From NCBI GenBank assembly GCA_033032865.1, contig JAWHQI010000051.1, forward strand, positions 10,124,001 through 10,188,000: a DNA stretch of 64,000 nt, in the 5' to 3' direction. The stretch comes from Dactylorhiza incarnata (lineage: Eukaryota > Streptophyta > Magnoliopsida > Asparagales > Orchidaceae). Positions 44,254 through 56,096 of the stretch are shown piece by piece (positions within the stretch are counted from its first letter, which is position 1; each line of letters opens with the position of its first letter). Made by a program: the position numbers and the translations under genes. The notes below the pieces were generated by a model. It made no database searches and had not been told where the DNA came from. It saw only the letters and a list, made by a program, of their open reading frames with translations.

Positions 44254-45660
44254 CTCTTCATTTCATCTCCACTCCAAGTGTTGGAGATTACCTCGCCATC
44301 ATAAGATTGTAAATGGTAGGCACCGCTCTTAAGAACCTCCTTGATAATGAAAGGACTTGCCTAGCTCGTATTGAGCTTCCCAACTGAAGATAATCTTCCT
44401 ACTGCATTTAACTTTTTCATGACAAGATCTCCAATAGCTAATTGATTCACCCTGATGTGTTTGTCAAAATTTTTGGTCATCCTTCTTTTAACTTCATCTT
44501 GTCTGATAATATCTTGATCCCTCAATTCCTCAATAAGATCAAGGATACATTTTATTTCTATATCAATGTTTTCCATCCAGTTCTCCCCATTCTACTTCGA
44601 TATAAGGACCCTCATACTCATGACCTCGAACTCTACCGGGATAAGTGCTTCAGAACTGTGCGATAGTTTGAAAGGTGTCTCCCTAGAGGTTGAGTACGGG
44701 GTGGTTCTCAATGTCCACAGTACTGAAGGTAACTTTTTCGCCCAATTTTCGTGAGTATTCACCACCTTCTTCGTAGAGAGATTAAGGATTTGTTTGTAAG
44801 CAGCTTCCAAATGCCCATTGCTCCACAGGTGGTGTACTGACGCAAAAAGAAGCTAAATGCCGACCTATTCACAAAAACTTAACAAATTACTGTTGGCAAA
44901 TTGGGGGACATTATTAGTGATGATGGCCATGGGGATTCCTTGCCAACACACGATCTCCTCCCATATGAAATTTTAAACGAATTGGGCCATGGTTTTTTCT
45001 AGTGTTTTAGCCTCCATCTACTTACTGAAGTAATCTATCATCGCGAGAATGAAGCGTCGTTGCTTGCTTGCCATGTGAAAAGGGCCAACGAGATCCATTC
45101 CCAAACTACAAATAGCCAAGGGGTAGAAATGGATCACAGTTAGAGGGAAGGCTTTAGCTGGAAAGGTGCAAATGTCTAGCATTTGAAGCACTTCTTGGCA
45201 TATTCGTTGTAGTCTTTCCTCATGGTTGGCCAGAAGTAACCTTGATGGAGATTTCTCTTCTCGAGCATCTTGTCCTTGAGTTACTCCCAAATTGACCTGA
45301 ATGAACTTGAAAGACCTTGTGGATCTCTTCTTCTTACATGCACATTACTAGATGTGACAGAAACATCTTTCGATAAATAACCCCTAATAGAAGAATGTAG
45401 TGCGTCGTTTTGATCCGAAATCTCCTCTTGTTCGTTATTGAAGGATGAATCTCTCCAGTCGTGAAATAGTAGATGAACAGATTTTCTAACATGGATTATG
45501 ATCAATATCCATGATATCCACCTCCTCAATTGCTTGATGGAACAACTCTGTGAGGGTTCCTCCAGCTGGGAGACCAAACTTTGATCATTCAACGACCTCG
45601 ATATTTTCTTCTCAGGGTAGATGTTGAATGTTGAAAGTACATACAATGTTGATTCTTTGC
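44254..45660 (-). pseudogene. Tat-E integrase remnant
   Basis: On the minus strand this is a relative of the Tat-C integrase. The core start, CSLGMDLVGPFHMASKQRRF and MIDYFSK, lies near 45110-45018. Degraded D/E regions follow, then LPSVLWTLRTTPYSTSRETPF at about 44740 and the C-terminal RQDEVKRRMTKNFDKHIRV and LAIGDLVMKKLNAVGRLSSVGKLN near 44480-44361. Its last codons, resembling NTWSGDEMK, abut Sir-D. Upstream of 45290 the zinc-region text (MRKDYNEYAKKCF) and spacer fade out. Many stops; clearly dead and older than its insertions. Confidence 0.82.
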
Positions 45661-45955
45661 TTGGTCATAGCCTGATATTTTCGAAGGTTCATCTTCTGGA
45701 CCTGGGGCTACTGAGCTAGTAACTGCGGCTTCCTTGCTGGGAGAGAGCACTCCACTGGGTAACTACCCATACTGGGTGATCATTGGCTTAGGAGAATGAT
45801 CTTGCCGATGTCTAACCATATTGATCAATTATCTGATTGATTTTGATCCGAAGGTGGTGTGCTCAAATAATTGAGGAAAATAGTGTGCTCAACTTCCATA
45901 ATCATCCACCTTTCCTTTAAGAGCAGGGGAATCAGGGACTGCACGTAACCAACTA
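45661..45955. other. Degraded sequence upstream of Tat-E integrase
   Basis: No recognisable domain. It probably belongs to the RNase H-integrase spacer of Tat-E, inferred from position only. Confidence 0.35.
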
Positions 45956-45959
45956 CCAC

Positions 45960-48260
45960 ACAGCTCCTCAATCTCCTGGTGTTAGGGCCACTACCGGTAG
46001 TTAGTCAAGAAGACAAAACCATTTCATCTCCCCCCCCCCCACGACTTCTAGGTACCGAGAGGGAGGACAAAGAAGAAGATATCAAGGGGTAAAGCAAGAG
46101 AAGGTGACATGAATTATGCTAGTAGTATATATGAACAAGTGAGCAGTATGTAGAGCAGTAAGAGATAGTAAGTAAGCAGTAAATAAGTAAGTGTGATGCA
46201 AGTAAACATAAAAAGTAAGCTTCTATGTTATCATCAAGAGTACATTGGCTTATATGAATGCCCATACAAACTTATAAGTTTAGGTTTCCGGAATTATAAC
46301 TTATCATATAAAAGACCCATACTAATTTATATGATAAGGGTCAGCCACTGCATATGCCTATAGTATGTATGTATGTTATTATACGTTATGCTATGTTCAT
46401 GCATTGCAACTCACCCACACGACTTTGCGCGCATAGACCTTTTGTTCAAATGTTTTGGAGGTAGCAAGCCTCTCAGGTACTTTCGTCATAGCTATGGATG
46501 CAGTGGATCGGGAACTCCACTCCTAGGTGGGTATACACACTACCAGAAATAAACCTTATGTACGCTACTGTACACGACTTAGTTGTACTTCTGTGAGCTC
46601 TTGTTGGCAACCCGCTAGTCTTTTATTGTCGAGTGTCAGTTATTAGAGATTGTCCTCCAGGCCGCAGTAACATAACCTATTTACACCTCTAACTCACCAC
46701 ACCCTGCCAAAGTCAACATGTAACATTCCACAAACAACGAGACCCCTAGGAGAGTTTTTGTCATGACTAGGTCATGACAAAGCAGTAGGAAGACCAAAAG
46801 GACCATAAGAACCTTAGTAGGAGAAATCATCTTGGTCTGCAAATAACAATTTCTGGTTACTTAGTCTAGGGTGAGACGTTTGGGCCTCAAGTTGACTACC
46901 TGACCCCACCATGACACCTCTACCCTCATAGGAAGTTCCTTGGGTCACTTAGGGCCCATTGGTGTCAACCCAAGTGGTCAAGTTGAACAAAGTCAACCCT
47001 AACACTAGATAGGTCAAAATAATATATTAAGGACCAATTCATCTCCAATTGGTCAAATTGACCTCACCCAAACCTTCCTTACCCTTAAGGGAGGTCAATG
47101 GGTAACTAACAACCCATTGGATCCCATCAATCCCTTGAATGAGGCCAAAACCAACACTTGGACTCAAAAAGCCCAATTTGACCTAATCAAGTCAAGTTGA
47201 CACAATTTGACCCAAATTGATCACGCCAAGTAACAATTGGCCTTGGGTGGTGCCAAGGGACCTATGAACACACATTTTGGTTAGTCACACCACCTATGTT
47301 GACCTAGGGTTCAGCTAAACCAATTAGGGTTAATTATGCCCAAATTTGGGAAATCAAGCTCAAGGCTCAATCCAATTGGGATAGGCCCAATTATGGTGAT
47401 CCAATAAGTCCTCATGACTGAAATTACATGGATTTCCATCTAATTTTAGGAGGGGTGACTAGGAGAGTGAAAATGGGAGTTTCCCCCAATTTGAAGAGAA
47501 AGAAAGGGGCATTCATGGCTTTGAATGCCATGAGTCGCCCAATTCATCCAACAATGGCTCAAATTCACCCCCCTTAGTTAATTTGGGGGAGATTAATGGA
47601 TTTTCCCTACCTCCTAGAGGGAGAATTTAAATGGATTCAAGGTGGCCGAGAAACCCCCTTCATGACCAATAATGGCAATCAGAGTTGTAGCCTCCCCCTC
47701 CCTCAATTGAAGCCTTTAACACCTTCAGAGGTCGGAGAGGAGTGAAACCCCCATCTTTCCAGAGGAATTTGTTCTCTCTAAGCAAGGATTTACCATGGCC
47801 CCCAAAGCTTCCCAAGCCTCCATGGAGAACCATCGATCGGCAAGGCAAACGTCCACCACGCAGGTCTGATCCCCTTGTTCTCCCTTGGTGCTTAGATCTC
47901 AATCAATTTGGGGTTTGATTCGAGCCAAATCAGGCTCGAATCAAGCTTCCAAAAGGGCTCATTTTTGAGCTCCATTCCCCCACCAGATATCCCCCTTTTG
48001 GCCACCTCCGACCGGCAAACCACCGCTAATCGCCAACCACCACCTCGACGAAGGTGGTTATGGCAATAGCCGGCCAGGAGGGTGCGTGGGTGGCCAGAAA
48101 ATTAAGCCTAAAAATGACCCAGGATGGGAGATCGTGCATCGTCCAACCATTGTGGGTGATGACCCCGGACCATTGGATCTGCGAGATCTGTTGTACGCAA
48201 ACCCAAAATGAAATAATGGATATATTATTTACATTGTCACACAAAATGCAGTGGATGCTT
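45960..48260 (-). repeat. Diverged LTR of the Chr-F family, minus orientation
   Basis: Two parts of this region are inverted relatives of Chr-F LTR sequence. First, 46250-46610 resembles the reverse complement of about 50770-51090 (GAATGC.CATACAAACT; TGCAACTCACCCACAC). Second, 47980-48200 resembles the reverse complement of about 62800-63000 (CATCCTGGGT and the ACCACCTTCGTC-type stretch). The region has no coding sequence; the 80-aa frame at 47660-47902 has no support. Boundaries are approximate. Confidence 0.5.
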
Positions 48261-51200
48261 TTATTTAATAAAAATACTTAGTGGCCTCTGTTGTGAAAGA
48301 GGTCAACATGAAATATGTGGTCCTTGAGCTCTAGTTTAATTCAAAATTTGTTTCATTCAATTTGGCCCACAGGATCTCTCTCAGCACCCTTTTTGGTGCA
48401 AGGTGCCCTAGGGCTAACTAGAAATTTATTGGAGTGGCCCCATTGATCCACTCATTCAAATGGACTAAAAATTTGACCATTGGCCTGTCTAGCCGTGACT
48501 CACATCATATCCAAAAATAATTTTTTTGGGAGATGTTTTTTCTATAGTTTTTTTAATAATTTAATAATTGATACACTGCATAAATATAGGGTCTACGTAC
48601 CTCCAAATCTGACAAATCTCTGGTGGATGGATTTTGGTGGCATTATATCATCATGTTTAAAATCTCAGCCTATTTGGGTTTGATTAGACTTGATAAACTA
48701 GTATCCAATCATGGTCACAAAGAGAATGATAACTCGTCTACCAAAACGAGCACTTGAGGATTTGAGTCGCCAAACCTCAAACAAATGTGATGAAACTTTG
48801 GTCACCTCCTTTTTATCACATAAAACATCCCCACAAGTAATTTTAGAAGGTTTAGGGTTGTAATACCAAGAAAACCTATTTCAACCCCAATGGATGCACA
48901 TTGGGGTTCATGAAGGGAATAAGGTCTTACCTCTATGGATGGCCTTGAAACTTTGTAGATAGTTTCTTAATGTGAATAAACACCCTGGATAATTTTTTTG
49001 AAATTTTTCGGGTCATTATCACCCACTGAACATTTAATATAAAATTTGGGACCTTTCATTTCAAGTGCAAAATATATGGAAATATATTTTTGGAAAGTTA
49101 TGAAACTTGGGCAGGAAACTTTTCATGATGCTAAGAGTCTCTGGAAATTTTATTATAATTGTGGATAAGGTAATTTTATAGTCCCTTCACAAAGTGCCAA
49201 AAGTTAGTTTCCATGATTTGGATTATTTATGTAGTCATATGATTTTTGGAAAATGTGAAATTTGTTTAGAGAGCCTCTAAAGTGATTATAAGCCCCTAAA
49301 ATATTTATTATAATTATTGGATGTGGATTTATAGTGCTTCCTTCACAAGTTGATTAAATTCAATTCTCCTAAAATAATTAATTATGTGACCAAAATGATT
49401 CTTGAAGAACATGATACTTGGCCAATAATCCTTTTTGGTAATTATGATGCTCCGCAAATTTTGTTATAATTATTGGATGAGACTATATAGTGGTTCCTTC
49501 ACAAATTGGTTTAAATTTAGTTCCTTTGCAATAATGAATTATGTGGCTAAATGGAGTTAGAAAAATATAAAAAATGGCTAGTGAGCTTCTCTGGTCAATA
49601 TAGGTCTCTAGTAATTTCATCATAATTTTTGGATGGATATTTACTGTATTTTGTTCATACATTTGTTAAAAGTAACATTTGTGGTTTATTTAGATTATAA
49701 GGGTTCATGATCTTGTAAAATAGTCAGTCTTTGTTGGAGGACATTTTAGACTTATTAGAACCCTTGTAAATTGGTTCATGTCATTTGGGTAGAAGGAAGT
49801 TGAAGTTTCTTCACAAATTTGGATTATGCCTTAATTAGTAATATAATGATTTCCAAGGAAATAATCAGGGAGAAAAATATAAATTACTGATATTTCTTCA
49901 ATATAGATCATAACCAATCTCTGGATGTATGGTTCATCATATGAGAACCTTGGGGACATGTAGGACCTTTACAAATGTCATTCTTTCCCCTTAAGAATGA
50001 AGTGGTCTACGGATAGTCAAAAGGGAGTTTAGTGGTTTGGGTCTTTCCATGAGTCCTTGGGTAGGGATTCTTTAGTGAGAGGTTATGTAGGACAACTCTA
50101 TTGTGAAGGGGGCAAAAGTCCCTTCAAGACCTGCCCTAGTTGTGGGAGTGAGTTGTATACTCTTAAGTGCAATGTTGGTGTTCAAGAGAACATTAATAAT
50201 ACCAGTGAATCTTAATCCATTATAGGACTCTAGAGTAACATAAGAGAGTGGTGTTGGGTAGTCACCAATAAAATTAAGTGTCTTGTGAAAGGTAGGTTTG
50301 AGGTGACATCACATCGTACCTCCTTGTACAATGGTGAGCCCCTCACAGGGTAGACCTCGGGATGTCTAAGACTAACCCTTAAACTGATAAGGCATATAAC
50401 GAGGAAAGATTAATCTAATAACAATTTATCAAGTACACATACACACACACGCCTTTAACATGGGAAGATTGTTTTGGTTGGTCTATTTCTGCGAGCAGTG
50501 GGCTCGTTGTATGAGTTAATGGAATGAATATGCTGCAAGCTGTGGCTTGTTGTTTGTTAGAACGGGCAGGTTAGTCTGGTGAGCTGGTGGATCGGGAGTT
50601 CAATTGCAGCATATGTGCTTGTGCATATAAGTGGTGGGTCATCACAATTGGGCATTCGTTCACACCGACGTCAGTACGTTGGCTCGGCAAGTGTGAGTGT
50701 TCACTTAGCCAAGAAAAGACTGGTGGGATGCCAACATTATTACAAGATGCTCTAAAGCACCTGACTAGGTGTACCGAGTAGTATGTAAGGTCTAGGTTAG
50801 GTAGTGTGAATACCGGACTAGAAGTGGGGTGGCCCAACCCACTGCCTCTGTTTGCCACTACGAGAGGTACCTGAGAGTAGCTAAATCCAAATCCGGGAAC
50901 TAAAAGTCTGTGTGCATAGATTTGTGTGGGTGAGTTGCACTGGTATGAAACATATTCATTAAACCTTGCATAACACTTCATATCATACATAAAATTGCAT
51001 ACAACACCTTATACGATGGGTCTTGCAAAACAACCCCTTCACTTATTAGTTTGTATGAGCATTCTTATAAGTTAAGGTTACCTTTCTCATTGATAGTTAT
51101 TTAACCATTTATTTTACTACTTCTTTATTGTCATTTCATTACTACTACTTTATTGTTGTTACATTATTATTGTGTAGGTAGGCCCTGTGTTAGATAATTT

Positions 51201-51798
51201 TAGAATATGCTTCCTGGTAGTTAAGGCCACCGCCATCTGCTTGCACTTTCTGCATTGATGTCCCAACTCTTCATTCCTCCCGCACGGTGCCTAGGAGTCA
51301 ACCGGGAAGGGGCTGGGGATCCTGGATTTGTCATTTGACTAATGGTTGGTTGTGACCAAACACTACAGGGGCTCTAATTAGGAGACAAGGAGCTGTCCCG
51401 GGAGATCCGGCATAACCAGGGTTCAATGCAGAAGGAGGTAAGCCAGCCTAGCTCGGGAGCAGCAGCAATGACAACGGGTTCTGTGAGTGATTAGCATCTA
51501 TTACTTCTGTGAGTTTTTGTGAAGAGGATCTTATGTATTGGGTAGGAGCCCTTTTATATTCAGCATTTCTTCTAGTGGACAATTAGTGATATTCTATATA
51601 ACATATTGTGATTGTGGAATTAGAATTGTATTATACTCTTCCTTAATTTCGCTGTGATGTATGGTTGGCCTGGATGTTGAATTTGCCCGCAGAATCAGCA
51701 TCTTGTAGTGGAGATCTTCCCAATGGTTGGTGTCACCGCACGGCAACAGTTCTGGGCATAAAACCTAATGGAATTTCAAAAAAAAAGTGGGTCTTACA
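48261..51798 (+). repeat. Chr-F 5' LTR region (left boundary uncertain)
   Basis: The right edge is well placed: TTACA at about 51798 followed two bases later by a TGGTATCAGAGC primer site. The left edge is not fixed, because the expected LTR start seen near 62790 is not found in plus orientation here. The sequence is AT-rich, non-coding, and contains a ~160-bp tandem repeat. It may include DNA that is not LTR. Confidence 0.5.
49120..49660. repeat. ~160-bp diverged tandem repeat, about 3-4 units
   Basis: The phrase TTATAATTATTGGATG with a following TATAGTG.TTCCTTCACAA recurs near 49155, 49312, 49473 and 49630, at steps of about 156-161 bp. The units are diverged. Confidence 0.7.
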
Positions 51799-51800
51799 AC

Positions 51801-51812
51801 TGGTATCAGAGC
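51801..51812 (+). promoter_or_regulatory. Chr-F primer binding site, initiator tRNA-Met
   Basis: TGGTATCAGAGC follows the LTR edge and is complementary to initiator tRNA-Met, as usual for chromoviruses. Confidence 0.82.
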
Positions 51813-51988
51813 AAAATATCTCTAGTCACCAAGAAACAGGGAGTCCATAACCCTCGGGTCACCCCGCACAAGCTTAGTTTGCGGACAAACTAGCAGCGAA
51901 GGAATGGTGTGCCCATAAGGGAAATCACATGCAACAGTCCACTCTCATCTAAATTTCGACCATCCCTCTTACAAGTTAACTTTTTCTC

Positions 51989-53136
51989 ATGTAGCCTTCA
52001 ACAAACCCTGCCCCTCAGCAGGGAACACCTCAGGCTCCTCCTATCATTCCACCCCCACCGGTTCCTACTCCGTTTCAGCAATTGGACATGGGACGAGTTC
52101 TGACAGCAATATTGGAGGCATTCATAGCACAGTAGGCCCCCACTCCGCTGCAAAATCCCGAGTCAAATTGGTTGAGTGCCTTCCGAGGCCTCTCCCCTCC
52201 ATCATGCATCGAGACAGAGTCAGCATTGGAGATGGAGAAATGGCTGGATATTATCTATGAGATGCTGGCAGGTATACGATGCCCGACGGATATGGATGTG
52301 TCCTTAGTTGTGTTGTACTTGGAGCCTTATGCAAAGAGGTGGTGGAAGTCCCGTATGGAAAATAACTATGCAGGATATGAGTGTGCGGATATCACATGGG
52401 ATGAGTTCAAGACAACACTGTTGGAGAATTTTGTGCCTCGGGCTGCAAGGGACGAGCTAGAGGAGAGATTCCAGCAGCTTAGTCCAGGCAACATATCAGT
52501 TTTGGAGTTTTATCCGGAGTTCTCCCACCCAACTCGCTTCGATGATTCAAATCAGCTGGATGAAGCGGGTTATGCGATGATGTTCTACATGGGCCTTCGG
52601 GACGATCTGAGGCAGACCCTCCTTTTTATTGTTGATGGTACCCAGGCCTGGATTTTAGAGATTGCAAAGAAGTTGGAGGCGGACCAGCTCTCGGTTCGAG
52701 GAAGTGGGAAAAAACATGCAGATGACTTGGTTATCGGTGGTAGAAGTCAACAACAGAAGGGTCGATTCATTAGACAGAGGAGAGGAGGAGTATGACCCCG
52801 TTCAGAGGATAGACAAGAGCAGAGGGCTCCGACAGTATTGGCCCCTCAGCCATTACAGATACGGGAGATGCTGAGGCAGGTGTATGGGGCACCTCCACCA
52901 CAGGTGTACTACCACTGCAATCAGCCTGGAAATATTCTGGCCAATTGCCCCAGGAGAGCTCCACCACCACCACCACCACTGGCTGCCCAACTTGCTTAGC
53001 ACTTCAAGGGCCGAGGATGTGGTCGAGGCTAAGGATTTCATGGAGGAGATTGTCGACCAGCCAGGGAACAAGTCTATGTATTAGATCTTTCTCAGCACTG
53101 GAGCCCAGAAAGAGTCATTGCGGATATGTTAGTGTT
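51989..53136 (+). pseudogene. Chr-F gag
   Basis: The probable start ATG at 51989 is immediately followed by TAG. The same frame continues PSTNPAPQQGTPQAPP, another stop near 52132, then an open 207-aa stretch from 52172 (LSAFRGLSPPSCIET, YAKRWWKSRMENNYAGYE, ITWDEFKTTLLENFVP, LSPGNISVLEFYPEF, YAMMFYMGLRDDLRQTLL). This is the retrotransposon gag capsid domain. After 52795 the frame shifts. The nucleocapsid knuckle survives as YYHCNQPGNILANC, lacking its first cysteine and its histidine. Gag ends at Ath-B. Confidence 0.85.
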
Positions 53137-53141
53137 CTATG
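53137..53141. repeat. Target-site duplication of Ath-B (left copy)
   Basis: CTATG before TGATGAG matches 59395-59399. Confidence 0.9.
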
Positions 53142-53403
53142 TGATGAGTCCTGATCGCATACACTTTTATGGACTCATCTGGGCCGTTTATTTAGTCATT
53201 TCACCGCACTTTAGCCTTGTTATAGTTCATATTGATCATTCTATGCTAGATGCACTTTTGGCCCGTTTTGGTGTTATCTCTTGTTTACCTTCGTTACTAG
53301 TTTTCATGCTTTGTTAAGTGCCATCTTTAGTGGCTAGATTGGTGTTGTACGCTAGAACAGGAGTCGTGCAGGTGTTCCCGGTACAATTCTGCACAGGAAC
53401 ACT

Positions 53404-53664
53404 GCGCACGATCATTGGTTCTATTGCGCACGACCACTGGTCGTGCGCCATTGATCGTGCGCACTTAACACCCTTTTTATGAGTTCTGTCTGGCTTATCG
53501 CACGACCACTTACGATAGTGCGCACAACCATTGGTCGTGCGTCACTGATCGTGCGAACATTGTATTTTATAAATTTCTTCCCTTGCAGGCTCAGTCCAGT
53601 CTGGCGCACGATCACAGAATTCTAGTGCGCACGACCACTGGTCGTGCGCCAATGACCGTGCGCC
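53404..53664. repeat. Palindrome array in Ath-B 5' LTR (U3)
   Basis: Exact palindromes with 11-base arms GCGCACGACCA around one centre base lie at 53426-53448 and 53627-53649. Half-sites GATCGTGCGC and GCGCACGATCA lie between them. Confidence 0.9.
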
Positions 53665-53681
53665 CTGTTTAATTCAGCGCC

Positions 53682-53689
53682 TATATAAT
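53682..53689 (+). promoter_or_regulatory. TATA box of Ath-B 5' LTR
   Basis: TATATAAT occurs in the same place in the 3' LTR at 58393-58400, directly after the palindrome array. Transcription would start some 25-35 bases downstream. Confidence 0.65.
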
Positions 53690-54687
53690 GCCCTGCTCGC
53701 GAATTAGGTCGGGATCACGCATTGGAACGCCGTTCAGTCCGCCGTTTTTCACCCTTTTCACAGTTTTTCACTCCTAGGCCTCCTCCATCATCCAAGGGCT
53801 TAAAGGAAAGGATTCTACACTTATTTTGATTGCCAAGGAAGAAGTTCTTCGCATCCGACGTGGCTGGATTGTAAATCGCTGGAGAAGACGGGTCCATTGG
53901 GAGGAGTGACAGCCCTCCTCTACCCCGGACGACAGTTGGGACCGAGTTAGGACGTGGATTGACAACCCGGTGCTTCCTACCGTGAATCTACAACAAGACT
54001 CCGGATTCGGTCGTATCTCTTGCCTTTTTCTTCTACTTGTGTGGTTATATTTGTTATAATCTCTTTATTTAGATGATGAATCCTATGAACCATGTTTATT
54101 ATTGTTTATTTCATATTTATGGAATTATTTAGTTCATTTGTGTTATTGAGGTGCGCCCCCATCCATTTTCCACTCCTCCACCGTGCCCGGTGCCGCACTA
54201 GCAATTGCTAGTGGCGTGCTTGTCGAAGAGGTGCCGACGACCCTCATTCCGTTAGCCTACTCGCCCATCCGCCCACCAAAGCGTGGCATAGCGGCCCGTG
54301 TATTCCATCCCGCCTAACGAGCTGCGCGCTCAAGGCCTGCATAGTTCGATCCGTTTGCCTACTCGTCCATCCGCCCTTGCGACGCAGCGCGCTCAAGGCC
54401 TTCCTAGTCTCTATCCCGCCAAGCGAAGCATTGCATAGGAGTAGTCATAGCAGTTTCTCTTTGTTTTCCACAATCCAAAATCCCCGTTTCCGCATCCATC
54501 CGCTCGAAAGGACATCGATCTCAAGTCCCTCCTCAATAATCAACTCCACCCTACTGTGTTCCTTGAGAGATTCGATACTCAGGGATTACTCCTCGTTTTA
54601 TATTACTTGAACGATCGGTACACTGCCGTTCGGATCGCAGTCTCGCTACCGCCTATAGCGGTGTGCAGGATTTGCGCATCAAGTTTT

Positions 54688-54705
54688 TGGCGCCGTTGCC
54701 GGGGA
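54688..54705 (+). promoter_or_regulatory. Ath-B primer binding site, tRNA-Asp
   Basis: TGGCGCCGTTGCCGGGGA, identical to the Ath-A site, six bases inside the LTR edge. Confidence 0.88.
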
Positions 54706-54902
54706 ACACAGTCGTGTGAGTTTTCTGGAGAGGGAGAATCTGAGAGAGAAGCACTTCCATTTGTTTATCGCATCTTTTATTTTATTTCTGTTCTCTTTAT
54801 TCCATTTTCTTGTTTTATAGTAGGTTGCTTTACTAAATTTTTGTTAGGTGTTGTATTACGCACAATAGTGTTCTTCTTTTTGAATCGTTTTATCTTCACA
54901 CT

Positions 54903-56096
54903 ATGTGGGCACATCTCAATTTCCATTGCCGTTGGTGTGGAGCTACCTCCCACTCTAGTGATGAATGCCCTACGGAGAATAGTAGGCATAATTCTTATAG
55001 CCCAGCATATGGAGCACCGACTTCGTCTGGTACTCCATATGGTGCGCGTAAGTCTTATGGCTACTTTGTTGAGCCTTTACCGTCGTACTTCTTTTCGGCT
55101 CCAGCACCCGCTGTGCCAAAGAAGCCCGCAAGGCAGTGCCGGTTTTGTCAGAGCACTGATCATGTCCTGAAGGACTGTGCCGAGTATCTTCGCCAATTGG
55201 ACGAAGACGACGAGCCGGATATCCAGATCGTCCCAACTCCTAACTCTGGCGGCACACCTTCAACATTCGGTTATGTGTCTTTGTCACCTTCGCATCTTGA
55301 AGGGTATGGCATGGACACGGTCACCGGATGTGCGGCTGATCTATGCACCGACATTGCTGAGCCTATTCACCATGTGCCTCCACCACTTCTAGTGGATTCG
55401 GTTCTTTCCCCTGTTGTGCGTGCTATACTCATCTCCGATGACATTGTTGATGATGTGTCGCAGGATGAGGTGGGTGATGTGAGTGTTGTGCCTATTCCTA
55501 TGGAGGAGGACAACCTTCTAGGTGAAGAGGAGTTTTCCTCAGCACCGGTGGAGGAAGTCCAAATCCTAAGCCTGGCCACCGTTGATCCCGCCGAATCTTG
55601 TAGCATTGATGACAATCCTAACTTTATTTTACTTCCCCATCCTGCTGGGAGTGAGACCGGGACCACTCCCCTGATTTCTGATTATTTTTGTCCTTCTTCT
55701 CTTTTATTTCTTGACCCCCCTTCTTCACCCGAGCCTATGCAGGTTGAATCTTTACAGGTACCCCAGGAGGACTTGGAGCATGTTGCTCAAGTCAATGATG
55801 AGTGTATCCTCATATGTGAGGAGATTGATCCGCCCTCCGTAGAGGAAGCTCCACTCATTTCCTTCTCCTCCTGCTGCCTCCCTGGAGATGATACCTTGCT
55901 GGGCAAGGATAGTTTTGGTGAGTTGAGTGAGGATTCCTCCTCTTCTTATTTTTTATTCCATCTACCTGTGACGAGCAGGTATTATTTATATTCGGGTAGA
56001 GGCATGACTGTTCTGTTGCCGTATCGGTACCCGCTACCGACACGCATATTAGAACAGTTACCTGTGCACTTCTCTATTCATAGACCCATTAGCTAG
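54903..56096 (+). CDS. Ath-B protein with two CCHC zinc knuckles, unknown function
   Basis: This uninterrupted 397-aa frame starts about 200 bases after the primer site. Two knuckles, CRWCGATSHSSDEC (residues 9-22) and CRFCQSTDHVLKDC (about 79-92), match C-x2-C-x4-H-x4-C and should bind RNA or single-stranded DNA. Between them is a Ser/Tyr/Pro-rich linker (YGAPTSSGTPYGARKSYG). The remaining 300 residues are strongly acidic and Pro/Ser-rich (DDIVDDVSQDEVGD, EEDNLLGEEEF), with no capsid domain, protease motif or clear membrane segment. It is not a simple truncation of the Ath-A gag: the knuckle sequences and linker differ. It may be a nucleocapsid-only packaging factor or a captured protein. 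The ATG at 54903 is the first in frame; the gene could also start upstream by splicing. Confidence 0.75.
   Translation: MWAHLNFHCRWCGATSHSSDECPTENSRHNSYSPAYGAPTSSGTPYGARKSYGYFVEPLPSYFFSAPAPAVPKKPARQCRFCQSTDHVLKDCAEYLRQLDEDDEPDIQIVPTPNSGGTPSTFGYVSLSPSHLEGYGMDTVTGCAADLCTDIAEPIHHVPPPLLVDSVLSPVVRAILISDDIVDDVSQDEVGDVSVVPIPMEEDNLLGEEEFSSAPVEEVQILSLATVDPAESCSIDDNPNFILLPHPAGSETGTTPLISDYFCPSSLLFLDPPSSPEPMQVESLQVPQEDLEHVAQVNDECILICEEIDPPSVEEAPLISFSSCCLPGDDTLLGKDSFGELSEDSSSSYFLFHLPVTSRYYLYSGRGMTVLLPYRYPLPTRILEQLPVHFSIHRPIS

Larger units (their letters stand above)
53142..54681 (+). repeat. Ath-B 5' LTR with promoter
   Basis: A palindrome array (53404-53664) ends about 18 bp before a TATATAAT box at 53682-53689. 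A leader with further low-complexity C-rich sequence runs to 54681. The start GAGTCCTGATC(A/G) is shared with Ath-A. Confidence 0.93.

Noticed and set aside
46719..46731. TGTAACATTCCAC as the start of a long Chr-F 5' LTR
   Set aside because: No partner terminus or TSD supports it, and neighbouring blocks are in the opposite orientation to Chr-F.
47660..47902. 80-aa Gly/Arg-rich minus-strand frame
   Set aside because: It lies in diverged LTR-like sequence and has no homology cue or neighbouring gene structure.
54377..54610. 77-aa frame in Ath-B 5' LTR, also at 59090-59323
   Set aside because: Present only because both LTRs carry it; lies in the transcribed leader and has no recognisable domain.
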